Shown here one piece after another: positions 1 to 9,169 of a DNA stretch of 64,000 bases (positions within the stretch are counted from its first letter, which is position 1; the number at the start of each line of letters is the position of its first letter). The translations under genes were made by a program, and so were the position numbers. A model generated the notes under the pieces. It searched no databases. It was given only the letters and a program-made list of their open reading frames with translations, and was not told the origin of the DNA. Origin of the DNA: Poriferisphaera corsica (GTDB taxonomy: Bacteria; Planctomycetota; Phycisphaerae; Phycisphaerales; Phycisphaeraceae); assembly GCF_007747445.1 (NCBI RefSeq), contig NZ_CP036425.1, positions 2,216,175 through 2,280,174 on the forward strand, in the 5' to 3' direction.

Positions 1-1
1 G

Positions 2-211
2 GTGGATGATGTATTGGCGAAGATGTCGTTTCCAAGCGAGAAGCATGTGGCGAGTTCGCCGATGCCCCCTGCCCCGAGATTGACACCTGTGATTGTGCAG
101 TCATCGCCGCCGCCGCCGCGGATGAATCGTGGTAGTGAGAAAAGTGGTGCACCTGAGCCTCGTTTTGTCGATGCAAGGGAACGGGACGAGGAAGATGTGA
201 CGCTGTTGTAA
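2..211 (+). CDS. C-terminal end of an unidentified protein (partial)
   Basis: An open frame enters from the left edge and stops at 209-211. The visible 69 residues are rich in Pro and Ser (a run of four prolines near the middle) and end in an acidic stretch (RERDEEDVTLL). No domain is recognisable and no ribosome binding site is visible for the GTG at position 2, so this is probably the disordered tail of a gene whose body lies upstream. It runs in the same direction as ispE, 66 bp ahead of its preferred start. It could also be a chance open frame. Confidence 0.4.
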   Translation: MDDVLAKMSFPSEKHVASSPMPPAPRLTPVIVQSSPPPPRMNRGSEKSGAPEPRFVDARERDEEDVTLL

Positions 212-277
212 TACCTGAGTTGTGAAGCAGTGGGAAGTGGATATCAATCATGTGGGGTGAGAAGCCGGAGCAAGCTG

Positions 278-1213
278 ATGACAAGCAGATTGACGCATGT
301 TGAGCCATATGCTGAGGCGGAGATGTTGTGCCCTGCGAAAGTAAATTTGGCGTTGTCGGTTGGCGCGGCACAGGAGAATGGTTATCACCCGATTGTAAGC
401 TGGATGGTTGCGGTGGATTTTTGGGATCAGTTATCGGTGCAGTGTATCGAGGGGATTGAGGATCGGTACCACATTAGTTTCTCTGAGGATGCTTCGGTAC
501 GACAGGCGGTGGACTGGGATGTTGAGAAAGATCTAGTTTATAAGGCGCATCAGTTGATGAAACGGCGGGTTGAAAAGAAGATACCGCCGGTTGAGGTGAC
601 TCTTAAAAAATATATTCCGGCGGGTGCTGGATTGGGAGGCGGATCGAGTGATGCGGCTGGCATGCTGGTGGGACTAAATGAACTGTTTGAACTGGGGATT
701 GGGGATGACGATTTGATTGCGATGGGCGCAGAATTAGGGTGCGATGTGGGGTTTGCTGTATCAGCATTTTTGGGGAAGCCGAGCGCGATGGCGACTGGGT
801 ATGGGGAAGTGATTGAGGCGATGACGCATTTGGAGCCTGTGCATTTAGCGCTGATTATGCCGAATGTTGGGTGCGCGACGGCAGAGGTGTATAACGCATT
901 TGATGAAATGTCTGAAGACCATAAAGATGTAGATCACGATGGGGTTTGGTCGCTGATTAAGGGTGGAAAATTGAAGGCGGATGGGCCATTCAATGATTTG
1001 GCAGAAGCGGCAGAGAAGGTACAGCCGAGATTGGGTGAGTTGAGAGGCCGGATTTACGAAGCGGTGCACAAACCAGTCCATGTGACAGGTTCGGGGTCAG
1101 CAATGTTTGTGATCGGTGAATCGAAAGAAGATGCCCGTAAGATGATGGATATTATTGTCGAGAGGTGTGATGTAGCTTGTATTGATGTGCAAACGCTGAA
1201 AATTAATCCGTAG
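278..1213 (+). CDS. ispE: 4-diphosphocytidyl-2-C-methyl-D-erythritol kinase
   Basis: GHMP-family kinase of the MEP isoprenoid pathway; phosphorylates CDP-methylerythritol at the 2-hydroxyl using ATP, in the cytosol. The N-terminal substrate motif (CPAKVNLALSV, about residues 18-28) and the glycine/serine-rich ATP loop PAGAGLGGGSSDAAGML (about 114-130, with the expected Asp in SSDAA) are clear; the C-terminal GHMP motif is VTGSGSAMF. I chose ATG 278 because GGAG at 267-270 lies 7 nt upstream; the frame is open back to a GTG at 230 with no good site. With this start the protein is 311 aa, slightly longer than usual, with extra residues around 55-85. A strong terminator follows at once. Confidence 0.95.
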   Translation: MTSRLTHVEPYAEAEMLCPAKVNLALSVGAAQENGYHPIVSWMVAVDFWDQLSVQCIEGIEDRYHISFSEDASVRQAVDWDVEKDLVYKAHQLMKRRVEKKIPPVEVTLKKYIPAGAGLGGGSSDAAGMLVGLNELFELGIGDDDLIAMGAELGCDVGFAVSAFLGKPSAMATGYGEVIEAMTHLEPVHLALIMPNVGCATAEVYNAFDEMSEDHKDVDHDGVWSLIKGGKLKADGPFNDLAEAAEKVQPRLGELRGRIYEAVHKPVHVTGSGSAMFVIGESKEDARKMMDIIVERCDVACIDVQTLKINP

Positions 1214-1241
1214 ATTAAAGAATGAAAATTGAAATATTAGA

Positions 1242-1267
1242 ACGGCGCTTTGTGCGTCGTTTTTTTA
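1242..1267 (+). terminator. Rho-independent terminator of ispE
   Basis: ACGGCGC and GCGTCGT pair (7 bp with one G-U) around a TTTGT loop, followed by a run of seven T. The T run overlaps the stop codon of the convergent ligase gene. Confidence 0.75.
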
Positions 1268-3535
1268 TTGTTCGAGTGGGGTGAATTGAAGACGGCTGTT
1301 GACTAACTCAAGTTGATTGGAAGTGAGTTGCTTACCGGGATCAAGATAGAGTTGATCGTTGAGCGAAAGTATGTGCCGATAGATATTTTGTGCTTCAGTA
1401 CGATCGCCAAGTTGGTATTGGATATCGGCGAGTTTGAGGTAATCGGGCAGACTGTAGGGGCTACGATTGACGGCTTCTGTTGCGGGGTGGAGCGAGTCAT
1501 TTAATGCGTTTGGCAAGAGGTTCTCACGGTTGGCGAGTTCATAAAGTTGGATGAGGTAGCGGTAGGGCGCGGCGCCGCCGGGGGCGTGAATGATGTAGTT
1601 TTGAGCGTTATTAATGGCCTGATTTAGATATTTGATTGCGGATGGTTTGTTGTTACGTTGCGTATAGAGGAGGACAATATTGCTGCGGACGAGGATGCGG
1701 GATTTTTGTGCGGTGTTAGCGGTGGGCTGTTCGGCGGCAGCCTTGTCGAGCAGATCGAGTGCGCGTGAGTAACTGCGCTGATGTAGGGCTGATTCTGCGT
1801 TTACAAGGAGGGTTTGGTATTGATTGATGGGACGGGTGATCAGGGTGAAGGTTGCGATTGCGGTTATTGCGAGAAGTATGGTGGTGATAAGGGCAATGCG
1901 CGTATTAGACTTGGGCCGCGAGGCTTTGGATGGTTTGATGGTTGAGGCGAATGCGGCGGTGATGATGAGCCAGGCGATCGGAGCTGAGGTGAATTGGAAA
2001 AAGGTCATTTCGATTTGACTATGGGCGAGAATCACGACGGCTGCTGTTATGAGTGCGATTGATTGAATTCGAGTTGGAATGGCGAGTGCATGAGTGATGA
2101 TGAAGAAAGTGGCGATGAAGGCGATGAGTGAGATAAGCCAAAGAATGGCGGTGTCTGCATATTGCTCTGGTTGTGTGATGTAGAATTGCAAGCCGAGGGT
2201 TAAGGCGGCGATGAAAGTTGCGAGCGCGAGTGTGATGCGAGGTGTGAAAGGGTTGGAAGTTTGAGATTCTTCTGGAGTGTTGAGTACTTGCGTGAAATTG
2301 ATGATGGATTTAATGATGAGTGAAAGTGCGGCAATGGTGAGTAGGATACCGGCGAGGCCGAGGGTTGCGATATAGTCGATGAAGATGCTGTGGGCGCTGA
2401 TGACGTCTTCAGGGTTGGCTGGGAGTTTATGGATGAGGTATTGGAAACGGAAGTTGTCCGGGCCGGTTCCGAGGAGGATGTTTGTGATGGAATCGGTATA
2501 GATGTTCCATGAGCCAAGCCAATATTGATAGCGGAACAGAAGTGAACGTTCGCCTTCATGGGTTTCTGGAGCGCCGAGTAGACCGCGGGCGATGACGAGT
2601 AGGAATGGGAAGAGTACGATCGCCAAAGCAAGGCATGTGAGGAGATACTTACTGGATTTGAAGGGTTTTTTTGATGTAATGAAAAACGCGATGAGCAGAA
2701 GGAAACCGAGTGGAAGGACACCGAGTGCGCCTTTGGAGTGGGTGTAGTAAAGTGTGAAGAGACCTGCAAGGGTGATGATGGCAAGTGGTATGATGCGAGC
2801 TAACTTGCGATTAGATTGGGCGAGCGCATGGAGCGTGAGGGTTGTGGTGATGAGAATGATGGTGACGAGGATGGAGCCAAAAACATTGGAAAGGCCAAAG
2901 GAGCCAAGTGCATCGGGTGATTGCATACGGCGGAGGAAGAGTTGGTGTTGTGTGGAGCCGGCTTCCCATCCGCGTGCGAGGAGTTCGGCTTGCTCATTTT
3001 CAATAAAAGTGCGAACCGTGAGCGGTTGTTCCACAAAAAGGTACCAGATTGAATCTAGTAGGTACGGAATTAGTAATGCAGCGAAGGCGGCAATGATGAT
3101 CTTTTGTACTTGTTGAAATTGTGCGAGGTAGAGTGTGGCGAGGGCTGTGGTGAGCGCGGCGATCCATGAGGAGGCGAGGAGTGCGTTGTCGTAAGATTGG
3201 GTTGCATGGTAAAGCAGGCAGGCGATAGGAATGAGGATGAATACGTTTAGCAGTGGGAACGATTTTGCACCGCTACGATTGGCAAGCGGGATTGAGAAAA
3301 CGGCAATGATGATCGCGATGAGGTTAAGAAAGACAATGGCGGACGGGCCAAAGGCGGGTATGGTGATGAGTGGCGTGTTAGGATCGGGAAGTGTATCAAG
3401 GTAGAGTGAAGCATAGAAAGGTGCGACAGCGGGGAGAAGAGCAGTGATGAGAAGCGAGGCAGATGCGATGATGGGAAGCCTAGGGGTTGCTTGTTCGATT
3501 GTTGGTTGCGGTTGATTTTGCAAGATATGCCTCAT
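1265..3535 (-). CDS. O-antigen ligase/polymerase-like membrane protein with C-terminal TPR region
   Basis: A 756-residue polytopic inner-membrane protein of the Wzy_C (O-antigen ligase, WaaL/Wzy) family, which joins or polymerises lipid-linked glycans at the periplasmic face. About 12 hydrophobic segments lie between residues 20 and 560. Family landmarks are THSKGALG (about 265-272), an Arg-containing LLFRYQYW (about 332-339), and the periplasmic loop GTGPDNFRF followed by AHSIFIDYIATLG with the conserved His near residue 382. From about 590 a soluble region with TPR-like helices (ALDLLDKAAAEQPTA, LADIQYQLGDRTEAQNIYRH) follows, as in many planctomycete and Gram-positive members. The acceptor cannot be read from sequence. 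The promoter region carries an inverted repeat at 3550-3587. Confidence 0.8.
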   Translation of the reverse strand: MRHILQNQPQPTIEQATPRLPIIASASLLITALLPAVAPFYASLYLDTLPDPNTPLITIPAFGPSAIVFLNLIAIIIAVFSIPLANRSGAKSFPLLNVFILIPIACLLYHATQSYDNALLASSWIAALTTALATLYLAQFQQVQKIIIAAFAALLIPYLLDSIWYLFVEQPLTVRTFIENEQAELLARGWEAGSTQHQLFLRRMQSPDALGSFGLSNVFGSILVTIILITTTLTLHALAQSNRKLARIIPLAIITLAGLFTLYYTHSKGALGVLPLGFLLLIAFFITSKKPFKSSKYLLTCLALAIVLFPFLLVIARGLLGAPETHEGERSLLFRYQYWLGSWNIYTDSITNILLGTGPDNFRFQYLIHKLPANPEDVISAHSIFIDYIATLGLAGILLTIAALSLIIKSIINFTQVLNTPEESQTSNPFTPRITLALATFIAALTLGLQFYITQPEQYADTAILWLISLIAFIATFFIITHALAIPTRIQSIALITAAVVILAHSQIEMTFFQFTSAPIAWLIITAAFASTIKPSKASRPKSNTRIALITTILLAITAIATFTLITRPINQYQTLLVNAESALHQRSYSRALDLLDKAAAEQPTANTAQKSRILVRSNIVLLYTQRNNKPSAIKYLNQAINNAQNYIIHAPGGAAPYRYLIQLYELANRENLLPNALNDSLHPATEAVNRSPYSLPDYLKLADIQYQLGDRTEAQNIYRHILSLNDQLYLDPGKQLTSNQLELVNSRLQFTPLEQ

Positions 3536-3549
3536 GCGAAATGGATAGA

Positions 3550-3587
3550 AAATACCTTCATATATTGGACATTATACGAAGGTATTT
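3550..3587 (-). promoter_or_regulatory. Perfect 10-bp inverted repeat bracketing a TATAAT box
   Basis: AAATACCTTC (3550-3559) and its exact reverse complement GAAGGTATTT (3578-3587) flank an 18-nt loop that, on the minus strand, contains a consensus TATAAT (3571-3576) about 36 bp upstream of the ligase start codon. This fits an operator over a promoter; a hairpin ending araB transcription does not fit because araB lies downstream of the ligase 5' end on the other side. No good -35 was found (TTCAAA at 19 bp). Confidence 0.35.
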
Positions 3588-3686
3588 AGAAATTGTTTGA
3601 AGTTGTTCTGATTTGAGCTTTTGCGTGAAGACTTGCTGCGTTGCTCTGCCAATCATTGTCATAAAAGTTTTCTAAGCCAGTCTGCT

Positions 3687-5291
3687 TCAACGTAGTGAAT
3701 TGGCGAAAGCGCGGTAGTCTTTGTAGATAGGCTGATATTGTTTGTGATTATCTGGGATTGGATTGATGCGGGTGAGTGGGGGTTGCTGAGCGGACATTGC
3801 GGTGATGGTTTCCTGCATGTTTTTGAAGCCTGTGACGGAAGATGGGGCGGCGTTGGCGCCGAGCATGGCTGCACCGACGGCTGGGCCTTGGGTTGAGGGA
3901 TGAACTTCGATCGATTTGCCGGAGACATCGGCGTAGATCTGCATGAGCAGCGGATTGTGATGTGGGAGGCCTCCGGTGGCGATGAGGCGGTTGATTGCGA
4001 TGTCGCGAGAGGTCAGGCAGTCGAGGATCCAGTTGAAGCCGAATGCTGAGGATTCGAGTAGTGATCGGAAAATGTGGCCGGGGTTGTGGTGGAGTGCGAG
4101 GCCTTTAAAAGCGCCGGTAAGGGAGCCGTCCATGAGTGGGGTGCGGCAGCCATTGAACCAGTCCATGCAGAGAACACCATCGGAACCGATGCCTGCCTGT
4201 TCAGCAAGCAAGGTGAGTTTGTCGAAATCGGTGTTGAGTGTGCTTCGAAGCCAGGCGAAAGCATCACCTACAGCAGCTTGGCCAGTTTCGTAACCGAAGT
4301 ATCCGGGGAGTATGCCGCCTTCTACGACTCCTGCGATACCGGGGATGTCAACTTCGTTGGTGCTGTTGAGCATGTGGCAGGAAGATGTGCCCATGACCAT
4401 GACGAGTATGCCGGGGTCAGCGGCTCCGACGCCGGGTACGCCAGCATGTGCATCGATGATGGCAGAGGAGACGGGTATGCCGGGAACGAGTCCAAGGGTT
4501 TTGGCCATGCGCTCGGAGAGTTCGCCGACTTTCTCGCCGGGAGGTTTGAGTTTGCCGGGCATTTTATCGGTGACGATGTTGGCCATGCGTGGATCGAGTG
4601 CTTTGAAAAAATCAGTGGAGGGGTAGCCGGAGTGAGAATTCCAGAGTGCTTTGTAGCCAGCTTGGCAGGTTGAGCGAGGGATGTGTTTTTTGTTGAATGA
4701 CGATGATGCGCCGACGAGTTGCCAGACGAACCAGTCTCCTGCTTCAATCCAGACGTCAGCGGCATTGTAGATATCTGAATCACATTCGAGTGTTTCGAGA
4801 ACTTTTGGGAAGAACCATTCGAGACCGACGATATTGCCGTAGCGTGAGAGCCAGGGTTCGTTGCGTTCGATCGCAACCCTGTTAATACGTTCAGTTTGAG
4901 TTATGGCGCCATGATGCTTCCATAGTTTTGGCCATGCAAAAATATTTGAAGCGTAATCGTTGATTAGACATAAGGGGGTGCCGTCGGCTTTAGTGGGAAG
5001 CATGGTGCAACTGGTAAAGTCGACGCCGATGCCAACGATGTCTGCTGGATTGATGCCAGCAATCGAAACGGCTTTTTTAACGGCTTCAGCGGTTTGATCG
5101 ATCCAGTCTTGTGGGTGCTGAAGAGCGAAATTGTGGGGCAACTTTTCGCCGGTTGTCGGAAGAGATTCAGTGATTTGTCCGTGCTTATAGTTTGCTGTTG
5201 CAACACCAACTTCATTGCCTTGAAGATCGACGAGGATGGCGCGTACGGATTCTGTTCCAAAATCAAGACCAAGTGCTGCTTTGTTTGCCAT
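3687..5291 (-). CDS. araB: Ribulokinase (FGGY carbohydrate kinase)
   Basis: FGGY-family sugar kinase, 534 aa, most like AraB, which phosphorylates L-ribulose (and related ketopentoses) with ATP. The N-terminal phosphate-1 motif GLDFGTESVRAI (residues 8-19), GVDFTSCTMLP, the DAHAGVPGVG segment and the second-domain ATP motif IATGGLPHHNPLLMQIYADV are present. It stands alone: no araA, araD or transporter gene is next to it, so the rest of a pentose pathway must be elsewhere. Ribulokinase versus another ketose kinase (for example a rhamnulose or fuculose kinase serving the microcompartment at 43-52 kb) cannot be fully settled, though length and motifs fit AraB. Confidence 0.85.
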   Translation of the reverse strand: MANKAALGLDFGTESVRAILVDLQGNEVGVATANYKHGQITESLPTTGEKLPHNFALQHPQDWIDQTAEAVKKAVSIAGINPADIVGIGVDFTSCTMLPTKADGTPLCLINDYASNIFAWPKLWKHHGAITQTERINRVAIERNEPWLSRYGNIVGLEWFFPKVLETLECDSDIYNAADVWIEAGDWFVWQLVGASSSFNKKHIPRSTCQAGYKALWNSHSGYPSTDFFKALDPRMANIVTDKMPGKLKPPGEKVGELSERMAKTLGLVPGIPVSSAIIDAHAGVPGVGAADPGILVMVMGTSSCHMLNSTNEVDIPGIAGVVEGGILPGYFGYETGQAAVGDAFAWLRSTLNTDFDKLTLLAEQAGIGSDGVLCMDWFNGCRTPLMDGSLTGAFKGLALHHNPGHIFRSLLESSAFGFNWILDCLTSRDIAINRLIATGGLPHHNPLLMQIYADVSGKSIEVHPSTQGPAVGAAMLGANAAPSSVTGFKNMQETITAMSAQQPPLTRINPIPDNHKQYQPIYKDYRAFANSLR

Positions 5292-5374
5292 TTTCTGCGT
5301 TCTCTTACTGTTGAGTCGAACTTGTGATGATCGACGAATCTGCCACAGATTGTATGTATGAAAGGTATGAAAAA

Positions 5375-5415
5375 AACAGCCTCTCGGTCTTAAAAACCGT
5401 GAGGCTGTTTTGTTT
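5375..5415 (-). terminator. Rho-independent terminator of nrdJ
   Basis: AAACAGCCTCTCGGT pairs with ACCGTGAGGCTGTTT with one mismatch across a short A-rich loop, and both sides carry A/T runs. Reading leftwards it lies just after the nrdJ stop and before araB, so it ends nrdJ transcription; it may work in both directions. Confidence 0.75.
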
Positions 5416-5463
5416 GTATCAATGCTCGGTTATGGCTAAATGGAGATCATAAGTTATCTGGTC

Positions 5464-8400
5464 TTAGCTACAGCCCATTGAAGCGCCACAGTTCATGCAT
5501 TTGTAGCAGGTGCCGTTACGAACGGTGATTGTGCCACAAACATCACATGCAGGTGCATCGGCTTGCATTTCACGCATGGCTGCTGCAAGTGCTGAGTTTT
5601 GCGTGCCATCGGCGTTGGTTTCGGCCTTGGGGGTTACTGCGGCGGTGACTGGTTCTGCCGTTGTGGTGATGCGTTTTGCGGGATCTGTGACGAGAGAATC
5701 GCCGTTGGTTGTGCTTACTTTGATACGGTCGGAGCTGGCGAGTGATTTGGCTTTCGCTTCGCTGGCCTTGGCTTCCTTTTTCTTGTCTTCGTTGGGACGC
5801 TTAGGTGCATTGGCTGCACGGTAGCCTGGAATGAATTCCATGCCGAGCCAACGGAAGATGTAATCGACGAGAGATTTGGCGAATGGGATGTCGCGGTTAT
5901 GGGTCATTCCGGCGGGTTCGAAACGCTGGTGCGTAAACTTGTTGACGAGCGATTCGATTGGAACGCCGTATTGGAGTGCGACAGAGATCGCTGTGCCGAG
6001 TGAGTCCATGAGGCCACCAATGGTTGAACCTTCTTTAGCCATAGTGATGAAGAGTTCACCGGGGTTACCATCTTCATAGAGGCCGACGGTGAGGTAGCCT
6101 TCATGGCCTGCGACGTTGAACTTGTGAGTCTTGCTGGCTCGTGTATCGGGGAGACGGCGACGCAATGGTCGTTCGACGATACGCTCCACGATTTTCTCGA
6201 CAGGTTCATTTGTCGTTGCGATGGAAGCGACTTCGGCGGCGACTTCTTCTTGAGCGGCTTCGATTGCTTCTTCATCTTCGACCTCGTCGTCGGCATCAAC
6301 CTTGTTGTTGAGCACTTGGGAGAGTTTACACCCATCGCGGTAGAGGGCGTTGGCTTTGAGGCCAAGCTCCCATGAGAGGCGGTAGGACTCTTTGATGTTT
6401 TCAACGGAGGCTGAGTTGGGGAGGTTGATGGTTTTGCTAATCGCGCCACTGATGAATGGTTGTGCTGCAGCCATCATGCGGATGTGACCTTCGGCGAGGA
6501 TGTAGCGTTTGCCATCCGGGCCACAGGTGTTTGCACAGTCAAAGACAGGGAGGTGCTCTTCTTTGAGACCAGGTGCGCCTTCGATCATTTGCGTGCCGCA
6601 GACGATTTTGTTGAGTTGTTTGATTTGCTTATCAGTAAGGCCGAGAGATTCGAGGAGGTTGAAGGTTGGTGACGTTGCTTGATCGGTGAGACCTAAACGT
6701 TCGATTGCATCCTCGCCGAGCGTCCATGCGTTGAGTGCGTGTGGGAGTTCGAAGATGGTTGGGAGGGCATCAATGGCTTTGTCGATGTCATCCTTAATCA
6801 GACCATGTTCAATGAGGAACTCGGAGAGCATACGTTGCTGATCGTCTTCGGGGATTGGGACGTCGAGATTGAGCGTGCCCATAACGTACTTCATGATGTT
6901 GATGATTTCATCATCGTCGTAGCCGAGCGATTGGAGGGAAGGCCTGAGTGATTGGTTGGCAATTTTGAAGTAGCCACCACCTGAGAGTTTTTTGAATTTA
7001 ACGAGTGCGAAGTCGGGTTCCACGCCGGTGGTGTCGCAGTCCATGAGAAGACCGATGGTGCCGGTTGGTGCGATGACGGTTGTCTGGGCGTTGCGGTATC
7101 CGAACTGTTCGCCGAGTGCGAGTGCGTCATCCCATGCACGTTTTGCGTGATGGTAGAGGGCATCGCTGTTACCGAGCGTGCCGATGATGTCGCCTTCTTG
7201 AGCATCGAGGAGATCGGGATTGATTGAGACTGGAGAAATCTTGATATCTTCGTAGTCGCGGAGTTGATGTTGTGCGGCTTCGGAAGCATCGCGTGAGACG
7301 CCGTAGGCTGCGCGGCGGTGATTGCGGATGACGCGGAGCATGTGTTTTTTGTTTTTGTGGTAGCCGGGGAATGGGCCGAGTTCGCCGGCCATCTCGGCGG
7401 AGGTTGCGTATGAGACGCCGGTGAGAACAGAGGTGATGCAACCACAGAGTGCGCGGCCACGTTCTGAGTCGTATGGGATGCCAGCTTGCATGAGCATGGC
7501 GCCGAGGTTGGCATAGCCGAGGCCGAGAGTGCGGTATTCGTAGGAAAGACGCGCGATATCCTCGGAAGGATATTGAGCCATGAGGACTGAGATTTCGAGG
7601 ACGATGGTCCAGAGTCGGATGGCGTGTTCGAAGCCATCAACGTCGAAGGTGTGATCGTAGTTGTTGTAGAAGGTGAGGAGGTTGAGGGATGCAAGGTTGC
7701 ATGCGGTGTTATCGAGGAACATGTACTCGGAGCATGGGTTGGATGCGTTGATGCGGCCTGACTCTGGGCAAGTGTGCCAGTCGTTGATTGAGCCGTCATA
7801 TTGGAGACCGGGGTCGGCACATTGCCATGCGGCTTTGCCGATTTTGTCCCAAAGATCGCGTGCTTTGACGGTTTTTGCGATGGTATCGGAATTACGGTTC
7901 TTCAGTACCCAATCGTCGTCTGCGTCAACTGCTTCGAAAAACTCATGCGAAAGACGGACTGAGTTATTGGAGTTCTGGCCGGAGACGGTGGCGTATGCTT
8001 CCCCGTTGAAGTCGTAGTCGAGGGTGAGGCCGAGTTCTTCGGCGGCTTCGCGCTGCGGCTTGGACATATGCTTCATGCCAGCTGCCATTGCGGCGACTTT
8101 GAGTTCTTCACGCACTTTCCATGTCACGAACTCTTCGATGTCGGGGTGGCTGACGTCTAGACAGACCATTTTGGCTGCGCGTCGTGTTGTGCCGCCGGAT
8201 TTGATTGCACCTGCTGCACGGTCACCGATACGAAGGAAAGACATGAGGCCGGAGGACTTGCCGCCACCTGAGAGGGCTTCACCTTCACCACGGATATTTG
8301 AGAAGTTTGTGCCTGTACCTGATCCGTATTTGAAGAGGCGTGCTTCACGGATCCAGAGGTCCATGATCCCGCCGGGGTTGACGAGATCGTCTTCGATGGA

Positions 8401-8967
8401 TTGGATGAAACATGCGTGGGGTTGTGGGTGAGAGTATGCGTCTTCGGATTGAACGGTTTGGCCGGTTTTTGGATCGGTGTAATAGTGGCCTTGCGCGGGG
8501 CCGTTGATGCCGTAGGAAGAATAGAGACCGGTGTTGAACCACTGTGGGCTGTTGGGAGCACACATCTGGTTAATGAGCATGTAAGCGAGTTCGTCGTAGA
8601 AGGCTTGTGCGTCACCTGCGGTATCGAAGTAGCCGTGCTGTTCACCCCAACGGCGCCAGCAGTCAGCGAGACGGTCGATGACCTGTCGAGCAGATCGCTC
8701 TGGGCCGGTGATGACGTTGCCTTGCTCATCTTTTTGAACGTTTCCGGATTCGTCGAGTTGCGGAACACCCGCTTTGCGGAAGTACTTGCTGACCATGATA
8801 TCGGTAGCGAGCTGAGACCAACTTGATGGTACTTCTGCGTCGTTCATTTCGAAGACAACAGAGCCATCAAGGTTGGAGATTTTGCTTGATCGCTTGGCCC
8901 ACTCAATAGCTGAATAGACGTCCTGTCCGGGTTGTGTGAAACGGCGTGTAATCCTCATTGTGCGCAA
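5464..8967 (-). CDS. nrdJ: Adenosylcobalamin-dependent (class II) ribonucleotide reductase
   Basis: A 1167-aa class II ribonucleotide reductase, reducing ribonucleotides to deoxyribonucleotides with a B12-derived radical and without oxygen. Catalytic landmarks are PHACFIQS with Cys186, the radical site NPCSE (Cys412, Glu414) and Cys423 in NTACNLASLNLL. After the barrel comes an extension with Ala/Glu-rich linkers and a TSCPD-type domain (GGLMDSLGTAISVALQYG). The last 27 residues contain three CxxC-like pairs (CDVC, CYKC, then C and GCS), the usual zinc-binding, swinging redox tail. Genes for dCTP deaminase (dcd) and an unknown protein lie directly upstream on the same strand. ATGs at 8967 and 8958 are both possible starts. 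Confidence 0.95.
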   Translation of the reverse strand: MRTMRITRRFTQPGQDVYSAIEWAKRSSKISNLDGSVVFEMNDAEVPSSWSQLATDIMVSKYFRKAGVPQLDESGNVQKDEQGNVITGPERSARQVIDRLADCWRRWGEQHGYFDTAGDAQAFYDELAYMLINQMCAPNSPQWFNTGLYSSYGINGPAQGHYYTDPKTGQTVQSEDAYSHPQPHACFIQSIEDDLVNPGGIMDLWIREARLFKYGSGTGTNFSNIRGEGEALSGGGKSSGLMSFLRIGDRAAGAIKSGGTTRRAAKMVCLDVSHPDIEEFVTWKVREELKVAAMAAGMKHMSKPQREAAEELGLTLDYDFNGEAYATVSGQNSNNSVRLSHEFFEAVDADDDWVLKNRNSDTIAKTVKARDLWDKIGKAAWQCADPGLQYDGSINDWHTCPESGRINASNPCSEYMFLDNTACNLASLNLLTFYNNYDHTFDVDGFEHAIRLWTIVLEISVLMAQYPSEDIARLSYEYRTLGLGYANLGAMLMQAGIPYDSERGRALCGCITSVLTGVSYATSAEMAGELGPFPGYHKNKKHMLRVIRNHRRAAYGVSRDASEAAQHQLRDYEDIKISPVSINPDLLDAQEGDIIGTLGNSDALYHHAKRAWDDALALGEQFGYRNAQTTVIAPTGTIGLLMDCDTTGVEPDFALVKFKKLSGGGYFKIANQSLRPSLQSLGYDDDEIINIMKYVMGTLNLDVPIPEDDQQRMLSEFLIEHGLIKDDIDKAIDALPTIFELPHALNAWTLGEDAIERLGLTDQATSPTFNLLESLGLTDKQIKQLNKIVCGTQMIEGAPGLKEEHLPVFDCANTCGPDGKRYILAEGHIRMMAAAQPFISGAISKTINLPNSASVENIKESYRLSWELGLKANALYRDGCKLSQVLNNKVDADDEVEDEEAIEAAQEEVAAEVASIATTNEPVEKIVERIVERPLRRRLPDTRASKTHKFNVAGHEGYLTVGLYEDGNPGELFITMAKEGSTIGGLMDSLGTAISVALQYGVPIESLVNKFTHQRFEPAGMTHNRDIPFAKSLVDYIFRWLGMEFIPGYRAANAPKRPNEDKKKEAKASEAKAKSLASSDRIKVSTTNGDSLVTDPAKRITTTAEPVTAAVTPKAETNADGTQNSALAAAMREMQADAPACDVCGTITVRNGTCYKCMNCGASMGCS

Positions 8968-9169
8968 ACCCCTGCGTATGATCTTGTCTTACGAATCAGT
9001 GGCGTCCGTACCGCTGACTGGTGGATGATTTTTAACTAACTGATCGACTGCAAATTCCATCTTGCAAGCCGATGACCCCGCCCGCCCCCACTGATTTTGG
9101 GCAGACTAGCTGCCGATCCCTTTCCCTGTTGGTTGATCCGCCCTCTTGTCACCGAAATGAACTTGCACG

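Noticed and set aside
6891-7820. 309-codon minus-strand frame within nrdJ
   Set aside because: Same-strand shadow in another frame; Ser/Thr/Pro-rich and without motif.
8968-9169. Possible cobalamin riboswitch upstream of nrdJ
   Set aside because: A B12-dependent enzyme made this worth a look, and GCCACTG occurs, but the rest of the B12-box consensus and expected flanking stems are not recognisable.
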